From: Gymnopus androsaceus JB14
Taxonomy: Eukaryota; Basidiomycota; Agaricomycetes; Agaricales; Omphalotaceae
Direction: 5' to 3'
DNA: 64,000 bases
Assembly: GCA_009733575.1 (NCBI GenBank)
Contig: ML769537.1
Location: 62,001-126,000 of the forward strand
Each line of letters starts with the position of its first letter. The stretch's first letter is position 1. Both the position numbers and the translations under genes were made by a program. This document shows positions 56,130 through 64,000 of this stretch, piece after piece. The notes under the pieces were generated by a model that did not search any database, had not been told where the DNA came from, and saw only the letters and a list, made by a program, of their open reading frames with translations.

Positions 56130-56698
56130 CTACGCCATCAAATCCACTGACGGAAGATATTGGGAGCCTTGTATCCCAACCTAGACACGGTGTATGTGTC
56201 TTTTTTCGATGAGAGTCGAAGGTGCGCTCACGGAGCCAGTGCGAGGGAGAAATCAGCGGTAAGTACAGATGTAGCATCATGGAACACCGACCATATCCTG
56301 CCTGTGGCGTATAATACTGTGCCCAATTTCCTCCTGTTCCTGTGCCACACATCGTCGACATGAGTTTGACTTGGTCTTCGAGTCTAGGCGATAGGGAGGC
56401 GGTTTGCGCGCGGGAGTATGGCGGGCTCGCCCTTTGCAGTGAGTGCGACGTCGTGGTAGCGTGCCTCGGAGTTGAAGCTGCCAGTTTCGACCAGTAGCTA
56501 TGTTGAAAAGCAGATGAAAATCCCCGTGTGTCCCTGCGAGGATCGGGTTGGACTGGAATTCGGATTGGAGGAGGTAGAGGTCGATTTGCGAGAGAACTTG
56601 GGCCGTCTGTAACTATGAATGATAGCTTTAGCATAACCAATGTAGGATTAGAGGAACGCACAGTCAGACCCAGCAGCCTGTTTGTTAACTGAATCCAT
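56130..56698 (-). pseudogene. DUF6699 pseudogene
   Basis: The same gene start and 5' flank as the DUF6699 gene at 41.7-42.5 kb (MDSVNK; gaatccatcgttgcttcgctt), the same first intron, HGDFHLLFNIATG, then a frame loss. About 150 bp is deleted between the PAILPR part and SLSPRLEDQVKLMST. Then GGNWAQYYTPQ and a decayed SHWLRERTF end. It is clearly a dispersed duplicate that died. Confidence 0.8.
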
Positions 56699-57008
56699 CG
56701 TTGCTTCGCTTTATGATTAGTTTAGTTTATGCGTCTTCTCCACATCGAATATCTCGGCCCAAATAAAACAAGACACAATACGCTTCAACGTCTGTCTGTC
56801 GCGCTGGCGAAGTATGGATGTTCAAAGATCTTTGAAACCATATTAGTAGGCTATAAAATCATAGCAAATAATATTTATCACGCCTCCGAAAGCAATATCT
56901 TGTGACGCTGCCTCAATGAAGTCGGAAGAGTTAAGTAAGTACATAACATGATGGCTGAAAGTGCCGGCCGAAAATCGGCATATTGCTTCTTCTCCTCGGA
57001 CTACCAGT

Positions 57009-60000
57009 ATGGACAATAAGAAACGGCGTTCAGCCAATTCTTGCGACCTTTGCAGGTGCGTTTCCTGTAAGTAGGGCTATTTAATCCTTCCGTGTCTCAC
57101 GACTACTATTTTTGTAGGAAGAGGAAAGGTAAATCTTTCCGAAGCTCGCCCAAACCAGAACTAACTGACTGATGGCTCTAATGATCGCAAGTGCGCTGTG
57201 AGTCTGTCGAATCCTCTCTTACAAGCCCTGCTTATAAGACCAGGCGATAGCGCGACAAGACCTGGAAACACGTGTTACAATTGTTTAAAGGCATGTTATC
57301 TGGCAATCCAAGTAATCACTAACATCCGTATGCAGGAATCTATCGAATGTACTCATACCGCCCAGAAAAAGGTCTGAATATACAGTCCACTCCAGCTCTT
57401 AGTTGACTTTTTCGATTTTCCAGAAACGTGGACCTAAACCATACAGGACAACATCAGGAATGGGCTCCTCTTCCATTAGATCCATTATCAACGATGTTAT
57501 AGCGGAACCAGAGACATACGCAGTGCCCGAAGATCCAAAGGCTGTTCGCAAAATTCTTCTTGATTTAGCACATTACATCCGCTCTCTGGAGAGGCAAGTG
57601 TCCGGGTGGCGGCAAGTTGCTACGCAGCTTGAGTTATCCACAATCAACTTTGAAAGTGACGCTTCTTCCGATGGGGCAGATTCAGACTCTGATTCGTCCA
57701 GACCTGATACCGTAGAAATGGACCTTACTGGTACCTTCACGGACCTCACGCTCAGTAACGATGGTCCAGACAACATGTATCATCAGAGACATTTTGGCAA
57801 ATCCAGCAACATGATGCTCATGAAGACAGCAGTACTGATCAAGGAAGAGATTCTGGGTGAACGACTCCATATCCATTCTGGTAATGCGACTCGTAGGATG
57901 GAGTTCTGGACTTTACATCCTGTCAGTTTCTATAACTTCTCTATTCCAGTGTTTCTCAATGTCTGCATGTGATAGTGGCAACGTGAGCCGACGCATCTGC
58001 AAAGACCTCTAACCTTTCCCGAGGATGATCTGCTCCAAAGGTCTGTATCAGTAAATGTCAATGCAAGAGAAATTTACATGGAATTGCATAGCCTCTGTAC
58101 TCTCTATTTTATTCATGTCCACCCTTACATCCCGCTAATTCATCAAGTTCAATTTGAGAGGGCAATGTCCGAAGGCTTGCATCTCCAGGACCGCAGGTTT
58201 GGACTAGTTGCCCTGGGTGTATGTGCTGTTGGGTCTAGATTCTCCAACGATCCCCGTAACCTTGTCGATGGCACAAGCAACGAACATTCATTGGGATGGC
58301 GATGGTACGAGCAAACGTCGTTCCTGCGAGGCTCTTTCCTAGAGCCCCCCTCTTTGTATGACTTGCAGTCGTGCTGTGTAGGTTCCAACTCGCTTTATCC
58401 AGGTACCATGGCTGATCTTTGTGTCTAGCTCTCAGCACTGTATCTCATGGGAGCATGCATTTCAGATTCATCAATGTGGGCAATTGTGGGGCTTGGAATA
58501 CGCCTTGCACAAGACATGGGATTGCATAGGAAGAAACAACGAAGGCCTGGTCCGGAGTGCCCGGCCGCTCAAAGAACGGTGCAAAGTGAACTCTGCACAC
58601 GCGCGTTTTGGGTACTTTTGAACTTCGGTGAGCTTTCTTCCGGGTTCATTTCAACCTTCCAACCTCTATTCCTCCACTTAGATATAGTTCTAAGTGTTGC
58701 TTTCGGTCGTCCCAGAGCTACCACGAGTGATGAGTAAGCCAAGGTTTCTGAACACCTCCTGATAAATTGCTTATTCTTTCCTGCTTCGTTGACATTGCAG
58801 CTTCGACCTAGAAGTTACCCATCGAGTGCGACGAAATTTACTGGGAGACCGAGGATCCAGAGAAGGCTTTTGTACAGCCTCCTGGTGTCCCTTCTAGACT
58901 ATCCTTTTTCATATTTTATTGCAAGCTTTTAGAGATTGCTGGGTATGCACAACGTGCACTTGTGAGTTCTTCCAAACTGGCGGCTGCACTATCTTCACGG
59001 GAATTAACTGCGTGGTTCAAAACTAGTTTTCCGTCAACAGATCCAAGTTTTGGAAGAAGATAGACAATATACCTGCAGATTGGGAACAGAAAGCAGTGAT
59101 AGAGCTCGATTCTGCTCTTAATGAGTGGTTTTCATCTGTCCCTGAGCATTGTGAGTATACTTAGCTTTCATATCCGCCTTTGTAACTAGCGAGTACATCA
59201 GTGAAATGGGACCCGAACAAGGAAAACAACCTTTTCTTCCACCAATCTTCAATCTTGCACACTGCCTTCTACTGGGCACAGCTGCAGGTGCATCGTCTGT
59301 TCGTCCATGCACGACCAGGCCAAAGCAACTGCTATACCTCTACATCCTAGCACCTCTCCCTCTCTTGCGATTTGTTGCAATGCTGCCAGGTGCATCACCA
59401 GAATTATCGACATTCAGCACCGCCTTCATATGCAGCATCCCATCCTTTTCTTAGTGAGTTTGTTCTGCGCAGCACAAGCTTCTCATTAATCTTCTGAATC
59501 ATTTATGCTTAGACTCCGGCGTTCTCCAGCACAATTACCCTCTACATACAGGCTGCACGACAAAAGCAATCCACAGACTGTGAACAAGGACCTGCAAGAT
59601 GTATACCGTTGCCTGGAGATTATCTCATCTTATGGTAAAAGGTGTGCCCATTCAATAAGCATTTTTTTGAGCTCTGGATCTGAACTCTTATATAGATATC
59701 AAGCTGCAGGTCGACTATAGTAAGTCACCAGTCTACGCTTCTTTTATGGTGGTTGTCAGTGTTCTAAATACGTGTTCCATTTCCAGCGACATCCTCAGTT
59801 CAATCATCTCTTTAGGCGATCAACATTTTCAACCCAACAAAAATGGCCAGGGCCTGTTCAATTCGACACCCGAATCACGACAACGTGAACATTCCAGATC
59901 AGGTGAAACTCCAACAATACACGCGGACGGGGTTGATTACAGTTTAATGACTGCTGGTTTCGACCCCAGTGTTAGCTATTCAGATAGTAGCGGTAATACA

Positions 60001-60348
60001 CCGTTCTCGTTTGATTCAACTTCGTTCTACGGTCCGGCTGACATGGGCTCCAATGGCACTACCTTCGCAGAGGGTTCCGACGAGCCTACACCATCCAATG
60101 TCGGTTCGAGTAGTAATCTTCACTCGGACTTGGAGTTATTCAACTTGGCGAACTTGACTGGTGAATGCTGGCGCATTCGGTTTTTTGATGTTTGATTGAT
60201 TGAAATGATTTTTTGCATAGATCCTCAGTACTGGCCAATGGATTCAGCGCCCTCTGGTTTGGCATCAGAGTCAGGAGACGATTGGACGTCTTTCATGGCG
60301 CATGTAGACGAGATGCTGCATTCTGTGGGGAACGATATAGAGATGTAA
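57009..60348 (+). CDS. Zn2Cys6 fungal-specific transcription factor with Fungal_trans domain
   Basis: ATG 57009 (MDNKKRRSANSCDLCR). The zinc cluster is spread over six exons: 57009-57055, an 11-nt exon 57118-57128, a 6-nt exon 57192-57197 (TGCGCT), 57244-57290 (CDSATRPGNTCYNCLK), 57336-57371 (ESIECTHTAQKK) and onward. The intron 57291-57335 has a GC donor (AAG|gcatgt). Then a linker (KILLDLAHYIRSLERQV), GKSSNMMLMKTAV, and the Fungal_trans region LYFIHVHPYIPLIHQVQFER, LGVCAVGSRFS, YLMGACISDSSMWAIVGLGI, RLAQDMGLHRKK and TRAFWVLLNFD. The C-terminus is DDWTSFMAHVDEMLHSVGND. Three extra bases (about 58815, 59326, 59565) break the frame in the second half. Nuclear activator of unknown targets. Confidence 0.85.
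57192..57197 (+). other. 6-nt microexon in the zinc cluster
   Basis: tgcgct between cgcaag and gtgagt. It supplies parts of the Val-Arg-Cys codons of the zinc cluster. The broken factor at 19 kb has the equivalent 6-nt exon (ttcgct, 19165-19170) at the same place in the protein. Confidence 0.75.
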
Positions 60349-61561
60349 TGAGCCGATGCTGTAGACTGCTAAATCACCATAATCACACTAAGAGGTTATC
60401 TCGCTGAAGCGGTTTTGGTAAGAAAAGGCAGAGAGTGAGAGCCTGAGAATTTCGGCTTAGGAGATGGCTCGACTAGTCCTATCAAGGACCAAGGCATGCA
60501 TCTTTGTCTTCTGCGACTTACGAGCGTGTCGAACTAAATCTGTGAAGGTGAAAGTGCGGAAGCTGCGTCCACTCACTCAAAGCTGATGGAGTCAACTTCA
60601 TTCATACTACTTAAACCGGCGACATACATACCTCGGGCTTGGTCACCGACTCGCCATAAAGACTCCTACTACTTGGCTGTACTCTTAGCACCAATCTCCG
60701 AATCCGTGACGCGTCCTCTGCGTCCGAGTCTGTATAACGCAGGCCACCCTCGAGCCGACTCTCTCGCTCTTCCTCCCCTCCCCGCATCTGGTATTCGCAT
60801 AGCGCTGCCCATCCAAATCTGAATCTCGAGGCCAGTAAATATATAGATAGAGCCTGAACGTCTGAACGTTGAAAACGGAGCCCCTCAGCCTCAATACTCC
60901 CTAGGCCTCTCTCCTCAACATGTGTCTTCTTGGCATTCAGCGCCTGGATCGTTTGGGCTCCGTGCCTGGTGTTCCGTCGAATGGAAGTGACAGCATATGC
61001 CTTGGCAGCGCGCAGACGGTGAAGCTGGTTCCGTATGGTGGTATAAAGACACGAATCGGAGATATACCGACCATTATGATCTAGCGGATTGTTCAGTTTT
61101 CCTATTGCAAATGAGACCAACGAATCGAAGAATTTCAAGTATTTATGATGTACACCTGTAACCGTTTATGAAGATGATGTTGATTAGTTTGTGCTAAAAA
61201 GGACTGAAGAATCGGGCGGATCGTGAACACGACTCTGTACTAAAGGGCTCCGACAATGATACCAAATGATACATCGGCTTAGTACACTGAGGGTACATGG
61301 TATTCGAGATCAACTGGAATTTTGAGGTTGAATGATTAGCACTGAGTGGCTAAATCGATAGACCAGCGTATTGTACTGAACATAGTAGCTTCGGAACGAG
61401 CCCCTGCGCCTGTTTCTGCCAAGCCTGATCCACAGGATCGAATCATCGCTGCTTGAATCTCCTCTTTCTTTCTTTTTTGGGATCTGGGGTGTAGCAAACT
61501 TGAAGGGTTGGAGAGAGGGCAAGGAGGCCAAGCACTACCATATGCAAATCATTTCAAACAT
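60349..61561. other. intergenic region, no gene recognised
   Basis: A 175-codon minus-strand frame (60611-61138) has no ATG start and no domain I recognise; not called. Otherwise featureless. Confidence 0.4.
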
Positions 61562-61646
61562 GGTTCAATGGCGGAACTGGTTAGGACCTCCAACTTCCAA
61601 GGAACAAGGGTTTAGAGAGCCCGCAGTTCAAGCCTGCGTCGAATCA
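61562..61646 (+). other. tRNA-like element (degenerate, pol III boxes)
   Basis: 85 nt. The 5' ggttcaa pairs 6 of 7 with 3' tcgaatc, followed by an unpaired A. The T arm is perfect (cgcag-ttcaagc-ctgcg). A-box-like tggcggaactggtta. The D and anticodon stems do not fold well. It is followed about 50 nt later by gtttttacttttttgcgc, a T-rich tail shared with the element at 61906. Probably a tRNA-derived SINE head or tRNA pseudogene. Confidence 0.5.
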
Positions 61647-61905
61647 CTACTGTCCCTGGAGAATTTTCACTGCTTGCATATGCGGTATTATGCGCATTTG
61701 TGTTTTTACTTTTTTGCGCACTTACTCTTACAGTTATACTACATAGAATCTCCAATATTATTCTTCTGTCACTTGCCTCCGCTTCTGCCAAGACTGTTGG
61801 CATATATATCATTGTATCGATAGATGTCCGAGATGTACTACATACAAGTTCAATTACATGATAGCAGGTATGTCACTAGCCTAGGAACTACATCCACAAC
61901 ACCAT

Positions 61906-61992
61906 GGTTCGATGGCGTAGCTGGTTAATGCATTCAAATAACAAATATGGAGTGTTTGCCGGAAGGGCGCAGCTCGAGTCTGCGCCGAATCA
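61906..61992 (+). other. tRNA-like element (tRNA-Val(AAC)-like, degenerate)
   Basis: 87 nt. Acceptor ggttcga/ccgaatc pairs 6 of 7, then A. The D stem gcgt/atgc is perfect with loop agctggtta. T arm cgcag-ctcgagt-ctgcg. A U-AAC-A stretch sits at the anticodon position with about 12 extra bases after it. The anticodon stem pairs poorly. A T-rich tail (gtttttactttttttgtg, about 62016-62033) follows, as in the copy at 61562. Confidence 0.5.
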
Positions 61993-62777
61993 TCATCATC
62001 TAGGTAGGAGCTTTATGTTTTTACTTTTTTTGTGTTCGTTTCTTTTTTGTTCTGCACTAATTACTTTATCACATATACTCACTAATACTAGTAATAACAT
62101 ATTCTTCTGCTTCCGTTTCTGCATAAGCATTGCGCTTAGTTGGAGATGGAATGTACGCATACATGCGTACAAGCATCGAACTGAGATGAGATTATATTAC
62201 TCCTCAGAGTCTGAACGGGATCCCTATGTGCCCTGCAGCCCAATACGGCATTACCTTGACCTGTAGAGCTAAATTTCGCTACCGAAAGTACAAGCCCATA
62301 CTGAAGAGATGTATGGAGAAATTTTGATCAAATTGTTGCTTTATGGTATGGAAGGTATGGCGGCTATGCACTCATGCTCTCATAAATTTCCCAACTTGCT
62401 GATGTTGTAGCAGTATCTTGTAACCACAAGCTCACGATCAATTATCAATCATCATCGTAGACTACTCGAACACATGTCTCTAGTCCAAAGGTAACTTGTA
62501 GATAAAAGAATATAATCCAGGCGGATGACTTAACGAAGGTCAAAGCGGGAGATTTCGACACTGCAAACGCTGGTTCGGCGCTGGTCTCCATTTTGAGATA
62601 TCTAAGTACAAACTCTCGAGTAGACGCTAATAACAAACTGTAAGCAACTAAAGTAACCAAACTGGTAATAAAAGTACCAGTAAGTCTATATAAATTGCCA
62701 ATCAGTAAACAATTGACAAACGTGGAGGCGGGCAGTCCATCCGAGTCAAGTACACTAGAGAAACTACAGTCTACACA
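61993..62777. other. intergenic region
   Basis: After the T-rich tail there is no supported gene up to the DUF6534 stop codon. Confidence 0.4.
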
Positions 62778-64000
62778 TCATACATTGGGCTTGTCGCTGA
62801 GAGGATCTAAGTCTACATCCCCCCCTCTGTATTCAGAGAGACTCTCTCTGCTGGTCTCACGATCATTGTCAGTTGGACGACTGTTCACTACAGGATTGGG
62901 TAGAAGATAATCACATTGAGGAGAGAGAGAAGAGAGGATAAACGTACAGGAAACAAGTAGAGAGAATGTATAAACTTTGGTAAACGTCATGTCCGTAGTG
63001 ACTACCAAAGCAAGGTGAGCCTGAGGTTAAATATCATTCAACCCTAAGGATGGACTGGACATACTATAGTAAAACCCGACGCTTCTCTGGATGAACAGGC
63101 CAACAGAGATGACTTGAGCCAAAAGGGACAGAAGGTTGCATTCTACGGTGCGGACAATGATTCGACGGAAGCGTCTGATGAAAAGGAAAGTTAGCAAAGA
63201 CGTCCGACGGATATTCCGAACCTACTGCGGGGCATGGTAATCATTTGGGTGCTCGATTCGGAAACGGAGGTCAAGGTAGTAGATCATTGAGCCTGTGATT
63301 AAAACATCTGCGCCTCTATTGAACATTTAGCTCGAGTACTTGTAGATTTTAATAAAGAACAACTTACGCGCAACATCCCAACCATATGTACGTCACAGGT
63401 CTGACGACCAGCAAGAACTTAGCGGTTAAGGTAGTTCGTTACAGATAAAGTACATACAGAACAAGGGAGAAATCCGTGATGAGATGGTGTGTTGTTAGAA
63501 CGTGAACTTCCCAAACGATAGTGGCTGTGAAGGTTCAAATATATTTACGTTAGATGATGAGAAGCGAAATCGCTTACACCAGCTCAATATGGAGAGACAT
63601 CCAACTACTGTGGGCAAAATCCAGTTCCTTTTCAAAGAAATTACCCAAAGGCGCCATGCATAGAAAATTTGCACAATGAGGCCACACATTGAGCTGCGAG
63701 GAAAAAATAAGCAACCAGTTAATCGTTAGCGTAGCTCAGCAGTGATAGTACATAACAAATGCAGCCTCTATCTCACAAGAAGCAAGCTCCAGCGGGGATC
63801 GCCCAGTGGATGTACTCCAATGCAGCGGAACCTGAAGAGCAAGATTATTTAGTAAGTTACCAATAGAATGGCTCCTGAGACTCACTCCCGTAATTTGTGA
63901 CAGCCCAGTCATAGTTCCAGATACCTGCGAAAATATCAGTAGGCTCGAAGCTCAGATTACTAGTACAACGATGACGCTGACCATGTGCAACAGTGTCAGC
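62778..64000 (-). CDS. DUF6534-type seven-helix membrane protein, 5' partial
   Basis: Runs off the right edge, so the start is missing. On the minus strand: WNYDWAVTNYGS, AALEYIHWAIPAGACFL, MCGLIVQIFYAWRLWVISLK, NWILPTVVGCLSILSW, ADVLITGSMIYYLDLRF, IIVRTVECNLLS, LAQVISVGLFIQRSVGFYY, FTKVYTFSLLVSLNSR and a hydrophilic tail ending DLDPLSDKPNV. The order (TVQ-x-F-AWR-W...; SLNSR after the last helix) is that of DUF6534 proteins in Agaricomycetes. A one-base loss near 63108 separates NLLS from LAQVISVG. Function unknown. Confidence 0.75.

Noticed and set aside
60611..61138. 175-codon minus-strand open frame
   Set aside because: No ATG start, no domain, composition like random sequence and no intron signals.

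Overview
This window looks like nuclear DNA of a mushroom-forming basidiomycete (Agaricomycete). Genes are cut by many short GT-AG introns of about 45-65 bp. The recognisable families fit that group: DUF6699 proteins, seven-helix DUF6533/6534-type membrane proteins, microexon-rich Zn2Cys6 factors, a P450 and a UstYa (DUF3328) oxidase. Nothing is organised as operons.

Layout. 1-7.3 kb: end of a HAD phosphatase, an amino-acid transporter and a secreted single-pass membrane protein. 7.3-14.1 kb: a 3.42-kb direct tandem duplication holding a Pif1-like helicase remnant. 14.6-17.5 kb: RQC1/TCF25. 19-27.7 kb: a broken Zn2Cys6 factor, an intact P450, a secreted amidohydrolase and a broken NAD(P)-binding protein. 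28.5-34.9 kb: an intact UstYa-like oxidase, a decayed partial copy of it, and a repeat-built secreted precursor gene. 36.6-42.5 kb: two paralogous zinc-finger genes and a DUF6699 gene. 44.5-45.9 kb: an Old Yellow Enzyme homologue. 47-54.6 kb: transposon-rich DNA (a MITE family, a solo LTR) around one seven-helix membrane protein. 57-60.3 kb: a second Zn2Cys6 factor. 61.5-64 kb: tRNA-like elements and a DUF6534 gene running off the edge.

The most interesting system is at 28.5-34.9 kb. A UstYa-like oxidase with both HxxHC motifs lies upstream, on the same strand, of a gene that encodes a signal-peptide-like leader and then eight repeats carrying an invariant FAHAY motif. Each repeat is its own exon (51 nt in seven of eight), separated by near-identical phase-0 introns. 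Among five repeats every nucleotide difference is silent. This is the logic of a dikaritin-type RiPP (UstA precursor plus UstYa oxidase), in a basidiomycete and in a one-repeat-per-exon design. Two transposons have landed in exons 4 and 5. Removing each element with one copy of its target duplication gives back exactly 51 nt. Neighbouring P450, amidohydrolase, NAD(P)-binding, OYE and Zn2Cys6 genes could form a wider biosynthetic cluster, but that is inference.

A caveat: many conserved genes (HAD, RQC1, OYE, DUF6699, Zn2Cys6, DUF6534, the precursor leader) carry single-base frameshifts, and the two copies of the 3.4-kb duplication differ almost only by single-base indels. Consensus sequencing error is a serious alternative to gene death.
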